A DNA stretch of 12,155 bases from JBBRLG01 sp038231495 (lineage in GTDB: Bacteria; Planctomycetota; Planctomycetia; Gemmatales; Gemmataceae). A model generated the notes under the pieces. The model did no database searches and was not told where the DNA came from. It saw only the letters and a list, made by a program, of their open reading frames with translations. Positions 1 to 6,051 of the stretch are shown here, piece by piece. The position numbers were made by a program, and so were the translations under genes. Position 1 is the first letter of the stretch, and every line of letters starts with the position of its first letter. Where the stretch lies: positions 1-12,155 of the forward strand of contig JBBRLG010000188.1 of the NCBI GenBank assembly GCA_038231495.1. The letters run 5' to 3'.

Positions 1-295
<295 letters not shown>

Positions 296-308
296 AAGGA
301 TGTTATCA

Positions 309-328
309 GTCGGGTCTCACGACCCGGC
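309..328 (+). other. Short hairpin in the 16S 3' trailer
   Basis: CGGGTC (311-316) pairs with GACCCG (321-326) across a TCAC loop, and two further pairs are possible outside (309-328). It sits just past the mature 16S end. It could be a processing or stabilising stem of the rRNA trailer; that role is a guess from position only. Confidence 0.35.
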
Positions 329-381
329 AAATCATCGTGTCCACATCAAACTTTTGGCTACGCTTCCAAGCTGTTTTAGAT

Positions 382-418
382 AACCCCGTCAGTCCGAAAG
401 GACTGACGGGGTTTTTTT
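382..418 (+). terminator. Rho-independent terminator of the 16S gene
   Basis: The perfect stem CCCCGTCAGTCC (384-395) / GGACTGACGGGG (400-411) is closed by a GAAA tetraloop and followed by seven T (412-418). Two A upstream can pair with the first T's. This is a textbook intrinsic terminator for + strand transcription. It lies about 90 bases after the end of 16S, showing that the transcript stops there rather than running into 23S. Confidence 0.93.
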
Positions 419-419
419 A

Positions 420-465
420 TTGCCGCTTGCGGCGTGGCGTTGTCCCGCAACGCCGCAAGCGGCAA
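420..465. repeat. REP-like inverted pair, copy 1
   Basis: A perfect 16-bp inverted repeat (arm TTGCCGCTTGCGGCGT at 420-435, complement at 450-465) surrounds a 14-base spacer. Each arm contains the 12-mer GCCGCTTGCGGC or its complement GCCGCAAGCGGC, itself a near palindrome, which recurs at 4809, 5907 and 8452. A second, mutually exclusive hairpin is possible inside: GGCGTTG (436-442) with CAACGCC (448-454). The element fills the gap between the 16S terminator and the stop codon of the converging gene at 471, so it could also stop transcription of that gene. Confidence 0.8.
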
Positions 466-470
466 AGTCA

Positions 471-893
471 TCATTTCCCGTCGCGCGCAATGTGCAGAAA
501 ACTGGCGCTCGACTGAAAGAACCGGCGACGGCGTTCGCGCGCGTTCGGGTTTGGCTCATTTTGCAAGCTCTGCAAATCGGCCAGGTTGGCCAGGCAGAAC
601 GCGCAGCCGACCGTTTGCAGGTGGAAGTCGAGGTAGGCCTGCTGTTCCTCATCGAGAACCTGTAGCAGATAGCTGCCGAGTTGATCGCGCGTCGCGCAGG
701 TGAGTCGTTCGCGGCACCAGACGGCACCGAGGGTGTGTTCGCCGCGTTCGCGGTCTTGCATCGCCTTTTGCAGCGAATGGCGCAGGGGTTCCGATTCGCG
801 CAGAGCCTGTTCAACTTGCGCCATCTCCGGGTCGGTCAGCGCGTCGTTCAGGTAGGCGTGCAGCTTCTCGCGGGTGATTTCGCTCATGCGCAT
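471..893 (-). CDS. Small anti-sigma-factor-like protein with HxxxxxCxxC motif
   Basis: The protein is 140 aa with ATG at 893; an alternative ATG at 887 gives 138 aa beginning MSEITREK. A frame open to 938 is less likely, because a -35/-10 candidate at 937-965 would overlap that start. No Shine-Dalgarno is seen. The N-terminal half (about 4-50) is charged and helical. The middle holds Cys60 and Cys66. H91, C97 and C100 form an H-x5-C-x2-C cluster, close to but wider than the H-x3-C-x2-C of zinc-binding anti-sigma (zf-HC2/ZAS) domains. No membrane segment is visible, so it would be cytoplasmic. The C-terminus is basic (RERRRR). I recall similar uncharacterised planctomycete proteins, and the function is unproven. 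It lies downstream of the pseudo-caspase gene on the same strand, 109 bases away. It converges on the 16S gene. Confidence 0.72.
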   Translation of the reverse strand: MRMSEITREKLHAYLNDALTDPEMAQVEQALRESEPLRHSLQKAMQDRERGEHTLGAVWCRERLTCATRDQLGSYLLQVLDEEQQAYLDFHLQTVGCAFCLANLADLQSLQNEPNPNARERRRRFFQSSASFLHIARDGK

Positions 894-936
894 CGGGGGG
901 AAGGAGGTTGACCGGTTGGTATTCCGTACCCCCCCC

Positions 937-965
937 ATTCAACCACGCCAGCGCCGAGGCGTCAA
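937..965 (-). promoter_or_regulatory. Candidate sigma70-type promoter of the small zinc-protein gene
   Basis: On the - strand, TTGACG (960-965) and TTGAAT (937-942) are separated by exactly 17 bases, about 44 bases before the ATG at 893. The leader contains a run of eight C on the + strand (929-936). The -10 matches consensus at four of six positions, so this is only a candidate. Confidence 0.33.
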
Positions 966-1002
966 TTCAATACCTGCAAACTCCCCTCGTTTAGCCAGCG
1001 GT

Positions 1003-3396
1003 TTACTTGACCGACTTCCATTCCAGGCCGAGGGAGACCATGCGCTCGCGCTTGGCGAGGACGAACCAGGGCGTGTTGCCGTTGTCCGCGGCCAGCGCGT
1101 CGTAAATTTTCGCTGAACTCTTGGCCATCTTTTTGCCGTCGCTGTCGCCGGTCGGGGCCGCAGTGGCGGACATGCGCCAGCCGCCGTGGCCCGGCTCCTT
1201 TGCCGGCAACTCCTTGCGCATCGAGCCGAGCATCGCCTGGTATTCGTAGAGGAACGAAATTTGGGCTTCCAGGTGGGCCAGGACGTAGTCGTAGCTCACT
1301 TGCCAGCGCTTACTCGGTTCCGCCTTGCGGAGGTCGCCCGGCTTGTCCGTGCCGTCCGTTTCGATCGAGTCTTTCCGCAGCCGTATCAGGTTGCTAAGGA
1401 TTTTGCCGACATCGCGCTCCTCCTCGCCGATCTGTTTCTTGAATTCATTTTCGTTACCCGGCGAGCGGTAACTGTCCTTGAGAAGGTTCATCGTCACTTT
1501 GCCGAATTCGGCACGCTTTTCCGCAACGGCAGTCTTGAGCGCAGGCGGTTCGGGAGCGTTGGAATAGGCCCAAAGCGTGACCCGAACCTTGTTGATCTCC
1601 TCCTTCAATTTCGACTCTGCCGGGGCGTAGCTTGCCATCGTCTTGGCGTCGAACGGCGGCAGCATTTCCACCTTGATCGTGCCGTCCTCCGTCGAGCCGA
1701 AGCCGGCTTTGATCGGCGGCAGGCTGATCTCGTCCAGCACGCTCTGGATGATCTTGGCGTTGTCTTTAGCGCTCGGACCGGTCGCAATAGTCGGCACCGG
1801 CGGCGCCGGCTCGTCCTTGCTGAAGGGGGCACCCTCCACTACTTCTTTGCCGGTGATTCGGGGCACTTGCGTCAACTTCAGCGGGCTCAACTCGGCGTTC
1901 ATCAAACTCACGATCGTCTGGTTGAAGAGATCGATCTGCAAGGGTTCTTCCGCCTTCTGAATCTTGTTGGTCAGTCCCTTTTCCAGGGCCGCGATCATTT
2001 TGTCGAGGAAAACGCCCATCGGCGAAGCGTCGGTCTCGTAGGAGAACTGTTCGCCGCTGCAAGCCGACCAGACTTGGACGCCCAGGGGCGGATCCTTCAG
2101 CGCGGCGTCGAGTTTCGGCCCCAGCGGGCCGCTGCCGGGTCGCGCGGAGCCGCGACTGGGGTTAGAACGGCCGACATCGATTACGAACACCTTTTGCCGG
2201 GCTTTGCATTGTTCCAGTTGTTGGTAGACCCACTTGAGCGGGATCAGGTTGGCGGCGTTGTCCAGCTCACCCTCGATCGGAACCAGGTACGATTCTTCGC
2301 CGATTTCGACCGCGTGGCCGATGAAAAAGACCATTACCCGATCCTGCGAACGTGAGTCTTGTAAGAAGCTCGTTAGCGTTTGCTCGATGACCGCCTTCGT
2401 GGGCGAATGGGCCTGGCCTTTCGGGGCCACGTCGCTGAGAAAGCCGATTTGCGTCAAGGGGAAGTGAAGGCCGTTGACGAGCTTGTTCTTCAGGGACGCG
2501 ACGTTGTGAGCGCCCTCCACGGGGTTGCCGGCGTGAACGGAGTCAGCGTAAAGGTAGTTGTGCAGGCTGATAATGAGGGCGCGGCGCGGATACAGCAGAC
2601 CCGCCGGGTTCTTCGGCGGATCGGTAGCCTTGTCCTTGGGCGGTTCGGGCGATTTATCCTTGTCCTTGGGCGGCACCGTCTTGTCCTTGTTCGGGTCGTT
2701 GACTTTGTCCTTTGGCGGAGCGGTCTTGTCTTTATTCGGGTCGGGAGTCTTGTCCTTGGGGGCCGGTGTCTTGTCCTTGTTTGGGTCGGGTTTGCCATCC
2801 GCCGGTGGGCCGTCTTTTGACTTGTCTTTGGGCGGCATCACATCCTTGTCGAGGCCGGCGTGGTCCTTGTCCTGGTTTTGGACGACTTGATTGCCGGCGG
2901 GCAAGAGCTTACTCAGCTTCGACCAGGTGAAGCCAAGGATGACGACGGCCAGGAAGAACACCGACACCGCGATAAGTGGGCCTTTCCACCACCAGGTACT
3001 TCGCTTCCCAACCGCCCGTACGCGGGATTTATTCGCGGTCGGAGAGTCGTCATTCGCGTCGAAGCCGGTAAACGGCGAACCGTTGGCCGGTCCGGCTTGG
3101 ACGGAAGCCGCGCTGGGGACAGCGGCGGTGGGCAGCACGGCCTGGGCAATCGGGTGGGACGCGCCGGCAGTCTTGAAGGATTCGGGCGCCAACTTGGCGA
3201 CGGGTGCCTGTTGGCGGGTCGGCGGCAAAGGCGTCTTGTCGCGCGGTGGCGTGCTTTTGGCCGCGGCGGTCTGCGGCGTTTTGGACAGCATGACAAGGCC
3301 GCAGTGTTTGCAGCGGATGGGTTGATTCACCCAGTCGGCGGGAATGCGCAGCAGGTTTTTGCATCCCGGACAGGTCGCCTGCACGATTGCCGACAT
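1003..3396 (-). CDS. Membrane-anchored caspase-fold protein with zinc ribbon, probable pseudo-peptidase
   Basis: The protein is 797 aa. ATG 3396 is chosen because GGAGG lies 8 bases upstream; a GTG at 3417 is weaker. Residues 9-33 form a zinc ribbon (C9-x2-C12, C29-x2-C32). Residues 40-130 are Pro/Ala-rich. One membrane helix spans about 138-157, after a KR/WWWK basic-aromatic edge. A Lys-Asp-Pro repeat tract covers about 185-262. A caspase/peptidase C14 domain covers about 270-480: RRALIISL start strand, catalytic-type His361 in FFIGHA, and a pocket strand SACSGEQFSYE at 444-454. At the catalytic Cys position, where the family has D-x-C-H-S-G, this protein reads D407-V-G-R-S-N, so the nucleophile is Gly409. 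The tail (about 530-797) is unrecognised and helical. Topology suggests a cytoplasmic zinc ribbon and an outward caspase domain, or the reverse. A scaffold or sensor role is inferred; loss of proteolysis is the expected consequence of the missing Cys. Confidence 0.87.
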   Translation of the reverse strand: MSAIVQATCPGCKNLLRIPADWVNQPIRCKHCGLVMLSKTPQTAAAKSTPPRDKTPLPPTRQQAPVAKLAPESFKTAGASHPIAQAVLPTAAVPSAASVQAGPANGSPFTGFDANDDSPTANKSRVRAVGKRSTWWWKGPLIAVSVFFLAVVILGFTWSKLSKLLPAGNQVVQNQDKDHAGLDKDVMPPKDKSKDGPPADGKPDPNKDKTPAPKDKTPDPNKDKTAPPKDKVNDPNKDKTVPPKDKDKSPEPPKDKATDPPKNPAGLLYPRRALIISLHNYLYADSVHAGNPVEGAHNVASLKNKLVNGLHFPLTQIGFLSDVAPKGQAHSPTKAVIEQTLTSFLQDSRSQDRVMVFFIGHAVEIGEESYLVPIEGELDNAANLIPLKWVYQQLEQCKARQKVFVIDVGRSNPSRGSARPGSGPLGPKLDAALKDPPLGVQVWSACSGEQFSYETDASPMGVFLDKMIAALEKGLTNKIQKAEEPLQIDLFNQTIVSLMNAELSPLKLTQVPRITGKEVVEGAPFSKDEPAPPVPTIATGPSAKDNAKIIQSVLDEISLPPIKAGFGSTEDGTIKVEMLPPFDAKTMASYAPAESKLKEEINKVRVTLWAYSNAPEPPALKTAVAEKRAEFGKVTMNLLKDSYRSPGNENEFKKQIGEEERDVGKILSNLIRLRKDSIETDGTDKPGDLRKAEPSKRWQVSYDYVLAHLEAQISFLYEYQAMLGSMRKELPAKEPGHGGWRMSATAAPTGDSDGKKMAKSSAKIYDALAADNGNTPWFVLAKRERMVSLGLEWKSVK
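2611..2844 (-). repeat. In-frame KDKTPDPN-type repeat tract within the pseudo-caspase gene
   Basis: Repeated codons (CTTGTCCTTGGGCGG and variants on the + strand) encode about 80 residues made of units such as PPKDK and DPNKDKT, roughly residues 185-262. Highly charged and proline-rich, the tract probably forms an extended linker between the membrane helix and the caspase fold. Near-identical units suggest slippage or recombination could change its length between strains. Confidence 0.8.
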
Positions 3397-3464
3397 GATT
3401 CGCACCTCCGCGGTCACTTACACCCGATGCACGGCCTTGCTGTCGTTCGCTTCATCTTAACAGG

Positions 3465-3493
3465 TAGACGTTACAGCCAGCCAAGTGGTTTCC
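3465..3493 (-). promoter_or_regulatory. Candidate ECF-sigma promoter upstream of the pseudo-caspase gene
   Basis: On the - strand, GGAAACC (3487-3493) is followed after 16 bases by CGTCTA (3465-3470), about 69 bases before ATG 3396. An AAC-containing -35 and CGT-containing -10 with a 16-base spacer is the general pattern of ECF sigma promoters (for example Bacillus SigW, SigM and SigX). Planctomycetes carry many ECF sigmas. A chance match cannot be excluded. The 138-base gap to cinA shows no terminator that I can see. Confidence 0.35.
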
Positions 3494-3534
3494 GGAAATG
3501 GCACTTGTCTTGCAGAATGGACCTGCGGCTTCGA

Positions 3535-4788
3535 TCAGAGGGCGGCCGGGCCGCGGAGGAGGTGCAGGCGCACGCGGTTGAGCGCGAACTTGGCAGTCCG
3601 TCGCCGGACTTCCTGGCGATTGCCGGTCCAGCTGAATGAAAACGAGCGCACGCCGCCGTCCCAGGCGACCCCCACGTAGACCAACCCGGCCGGCAAATCC
3701 GGGCCGAGGTCGTCCGGACCGGCGACGCCGGTGGTGCTCATCGCCAGGTCCGTGTGCAGCAACCGCCGGCAGCCGACGGCCATCGCTTCGACCACCTCGG
3801 CACTGACGGCACCCCTGGCATCGAGCATTTCTTGCGGGACACCAAGCACGTCGCGCTTCACCGCGTTGGCGTAGGCGACGATCCCGCCGCGGAACCAGTG
3901 GCTCGCGCCGGGCACTGTTACCAGGCGGTCGGCGACAAGGCCGCCGGTGAGACTCTCCGCGGTGCCGATGGTCAAACGCTGCTCGACCAGCAGTTTTGCA
4001 ACCGCGTCGTGCAAATCTTCATTTTCGACGCCAAAAACCAGGTCGCCGAGCCGTTCGCGGATGGTCTGCTCGACGGGAGCAATTTGCGCCTGCGCCTCGG
4101 CGGCGTTCGCGGCACGGGCCAGGATGCGCAAGGAGATGGTGGCGTCGCCGACGGTGATGCCAACTTCGGGGACGTGGCCGCGGCGCGTCAGGTCGAGCAA
4201 CCTTTCCTCGACGGCCGATTCACCCGCGCCGAAGGCGTTGATCTTACGTTGAATCAGGACGCCGCCACCCAGGCCCGCCGCCAGGATGCGCGGCTTGAAC
4301 TGGTTGTCGAACATCGGGAACATTTCAGAGGGGACGCCGGGCATGGCGCCAACCCAGCACGGGCCGACGCGCATCCAGACGCCGGGGGCGGTGCCGTGGT
4401 CGTTGGCGATCGGCTCGGCACCGGCGGGAAAAAGTGCCTGGACGCGGTTGCGCTCCGGCATGGCGCGGCTGCGCTTCTCGAACAGCGCTTCAATTTGGTC
4501 CAGCGATTCCTGGTGCAGAACCAGTTCGACGCCTGCGACGCGCGCCAGCACTTCGCGGGTGAGGTCGTCCTGCGTGGGGCCGAGGCCGCCGGTCGCTAAC
4601 ACGAGGCTGGCCCGGCGCGTGGCGATTTGGAAAGCTTCAACGTTGGCGTCAAGGTCGTCGGCGACGGTGGTATGCCAGCCGACCGTGACGCCGATCTCGG
4701 CGAGGCGGCGGCTGAGCCACTGGCTGTTGGTGTCGAGGTTCTGCCCGCTCGTCAACTCGCTGCCGATCGAGAGGATTTCGCATTTCAT
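3535..4788 (-). CDS. cinA: CinA-family protein: nicotinamide-nucleotide amidohydrolase with MoCF-like domain
   Basis: The protein is 417 aa, the normal length for full two-domain CinA. ATG 4788 (MKCEILSIGSEL) is preferred to an in-frame start at 4815 because it matches the usual family N-terminus; no strong Shine-Dalgarno is present. Residues 1-165 are the COG1058/MoCF-biosynthesis-like domain, with GSELTSGQ (9-16), TGGLGPTQDD (66-75), NDHGTAPG (129-136) and PGVPSEM (150-156). A linker region leads to the PncC amidase domain (about 262-412), with AESLTGG (277-283) and TGVAGP (353-358). In the family the C-terminal domain deamidates NMN to nicotinate mononucleotide in pyridine-nucleotide salvage, and the N-terminal domain has ADP-ribose pyrophosphatase activity in some members. 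After TGVAGP the usual Gly-rich turn is replaced by DDLGPDLPAG. It lies 36 bases after the M28 gene on the same strand, probably co-transcribed. Confidence 0.95.
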   Translation of the reverse strand: MKCEILSIGSELTSGQNLDTNSQWLSRRLAEIGVTVGWHTTVADDLDANVEAFQIATRRASLVLATGGLGPTQDDLTREVLARVAGVELVLHQESLDQIEALFEKRSRAMPERNRVQALFPAGAEPIANDHGTAPGVWMRVGPCWVGAMPGVPSEMFPMFDNQFKPRILAAGLGGGVLIQRKINAFGAGESAVEERLLDLTRRGHVPEVGITVGDATISLRILARAANAAEAQAQIAPVEQTIRERLGDLVFGVENEDLHDAVAKLLVEQRLTIGTAESLTGGLVADRLVTVPGASHWFRGGIVAYANAVKRDVLGVPQEMLDARGAVSAEVVEAMAVGCRRLLHTDLAMSTTGVAGPDDLGPDLPAGLVYVGVAWDGGVRSFSFSWTGNRQEVRRRTAKFALNRVRLHLLRGPAAL

Positions 4789-4808
4789 GCAAGGTGTCCG
4801 ATTGCAAA

Positions 4809-4820
4809 GCCGCAAGCGGC
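4809..4820. repeat. REP-like unit, single copy
   Basis: This is one lone GCCGCAAGCGGC 12-mer with no partner arm nearby. It lies in the 36-base gap between the M28 gene stop and the cinA start. It is identical to the right arms at 454-463 plus flanks, 5929-5940 and 8493-8504. Confidence 0.65.
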
Positions 4821-4824
4821 GGAA

Positions 4825-5826
4825 CTATTTCGCACGCTGTATCCACACGCTGACGACTTTTGCTACTTGTTCCAAACTCTCGCCCGAACAGTTTTCCGGC
4901 AAGTCGGTCAGGCGGTGCCAATGCTCGTAATCGAAATCGATTATGTCGATTGCCGGGATGCGGGCGCGGTTCAGCGCCAGGTGGTCGTCCTCCACGCGGA
5001 ACTTGCTGAACTCGTCGATGCGGAAGGCGGGACACTTTTGTTCCTCGGCGATCTTCCAGACTTCCTTGACCAGGGCCGGCGCCTCGAACCAGGAATTTTG
5101 CTCGACGGGGAACTTGACTTTTTTGCCACCGACCATGTCCAGCAGGATCGCTCCAAGGTAGACGTTGGCGTCGCGCTTTTTCTGGGACTTGACGTACTCG
5201 GCCGCGAAATGTTTGGAGCCGAAAAAGTATTCGTCCTCACGCCCGAAGACGTACTCCTCGCCATCGAACAGGACGAAATCGACGCCGACGTTTGTTTTCA
5301 GATCCTTCATGTGGTTGGCCAGCTCCATCAGCAAGGCAACGCCGGAGCCGCCGTCGTTGGCACTGACGAACGGGTCGCGCCATTTCTTCTGCTGCGGTTC
5401 CTGGTCGGCGATGGGGCGCGTGTCGAAGTGGGAACACAGGATCACGCGGCGCTGCTTCTCCGGCTGCCAGGAAATAATCAGGTTTGCCATCTCGACCGCG
5501 TCGCGACCTTGCTGCTTGGCGGTGAACTTTTGCACCGTGACCTTGGCACCCCGTTCCTCGAAGTGCTTGGTGACGAGTTCCTGCTGCTTTTTCATACCGT
5601 CGGTGGCGCTGATGCGGGGGCCGATTTTGCAAACGTCGTTGAGATAGCCCATTGCCCGCTTGGCGTCGAAGGCGACGGCCTCGCCGCCGGGACGGTCGGC
5701 GGCGAACTTGTCGCCCTCGACGCGGCTGGATTCGGCCTGACTGGCCCAGGGGTAAAGCACGAGGGCCCCTCCGCCGACGACGAGGAAAAGCATCAACAGA
5801 GAAATGCCACCGGTCAGCCGTGCCAT
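4825..5826 (-). CDS. M28-family zinc hydrolase, glutaminyl-peptide cyclotransferase-like, membrane-anchored
   Basis: The protein is 333 aa. ATG 5826 is chosen because GGAGGG ends 6 bases upstream; the TTG at 5832 is too close to it. Residues about 7-26 are a hydrophobic N-terminal anchor or signal with a short basic start, so the catalytic domain should face the periplasm. M28 metal and catalytic residues are in order: H133 (SHFD), D158 (ANDGGSG), E190-E191 (DGEE), D230 (LLDMVGG) and W303-H304 (HWHR). The EDDH at 279-282 before a hydrophobic strand, and the WH ending, match animal and bacterial glutaminyl cyclases more closely than ordinary M28 aminopeptidases. A cyclase would convert N-terminal Gln to pyroglutamate on exported proteins. 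An aminopeptidase role remains possible, since the presence of both HFD and D230 would also suit two metals. cinA follows closely; a TPR gene diverges upstream. Confidence 0.88.
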   Translation of the reverse strand: MARLTGGISLLMLFLVVGGGALVLYPWASQAESSRVEGDKFAADRPGGEAVAFDAKRAMGYLNDVCKIGPRISATDGMKKQQELVTKHFEERGAKVTVQKFTAKQQGRDAVEMANLIISWQPEKQRRVILCSHFDTRPIADQEPQQKKWRDPFVSANDGGSGVALLMELANHMKDLKTNVGVDFVLFDGEEYVFGREDEYFFGSKHFAAEYVKSQKKRDANVYLGAILLDMVGGKKVKFPVEQNSWFEAPALVKEVWKIAEEQKCPAFRIDEFSKFRVEDDHLALNRARIPAIDIIDFDYEHWHRLTDLPENCSGESLEQVAKVVSVWIQRAK

Positions 5827-5906
5827 GAGCAACCCTCCACCAGGCGAGGTGCCAATAAACTGCTTCCATATTACCGGGAGGCGGTCGGGGGGGCGAGACG
5901 GCTTTT

Positions 5907-5940
5907 GCCGCTTGCGGCTGAGCGCTCAGCCGCAAGCGGC
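5907..5940. repeat. REP-like element, perfect 34-bp palindrome
   Basis: The left half GCCGCTTGCGGCTGAGC (5907-5923) is followed directly by its exact reverse complement (5924-5940) with no spacer. It contains the same 12-mer as the other copies. It lies in the 225-base divergent gap between the M28 gene and the TPR gene, 81 bases before the M28 start and 111 before the TPR start. That is a promoter region rather than a terminator position, so a protein-binding or DNA-structure role is as plausible as a mobile repeat. Confidence 0.82.
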
Positions 5941-5951
5941 GTGGCTTGACC

Positions 5952-5980
5952 TTGACACCGCTGCAAGGTTTTGTGACAAG
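5952..5980 (+). promoter_or_regulatory. Weak candidate promoter for the TPR gene
   Basis: A perfect -35 box TTGACA (5952-5957) is followed after 17 bases by GACAAG (5975-5980), which matches the -10 consensus at only three positions. It begins 11 bases after the palindrome at 5907-5940, so a protein on that palindrome could affect it. On the opposite strand a TAATAT (5868-5873) could serve the M28 gene, but no good -35 accompanies it. Confidence 0.25.
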
Positions 5981-6051
5981 CACCGCGCGGCACGGGATTT
6001 CCGCGCCGGCGGCGTCGTTTCGCCGCAGTTCGGTGGACATGGGCCGATGTC

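Noticed and set aside
296..470. Spacer tRNA or start of 23S rRNA after 16S
   Set aside because: No tRNA cloverleaf or CCA-type end is visible. The terminator at 382-418 and a convergent gene leave no room for 23S.
1186..2355. 389-codon open frame on the + strand
   Set aside because: It is antisense to the well-supported pseudo-caspase gene, with composition typical of a shadow frame in GC-rich DNA and no family motifs.
2611..2844. CRISPR-like or tandem DNA array
   Set aside because: Repeats are in frame, encode a continuous Lys/Asp/Pro linker, and have no spacers of regular length.
3397..3534. Terminator for cinA in the gap before the pseudo-caspase gene
   Set aside because: No stable hairpin with a T-run was found on the - strand, so read-through cannot be excluded.
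4627..5949. 440-codon open frame on the + strand
   Set aside because: It lies opposite the start of cinA and the whole M28 gene, both with unmistakable motifs; it shows none of its own.
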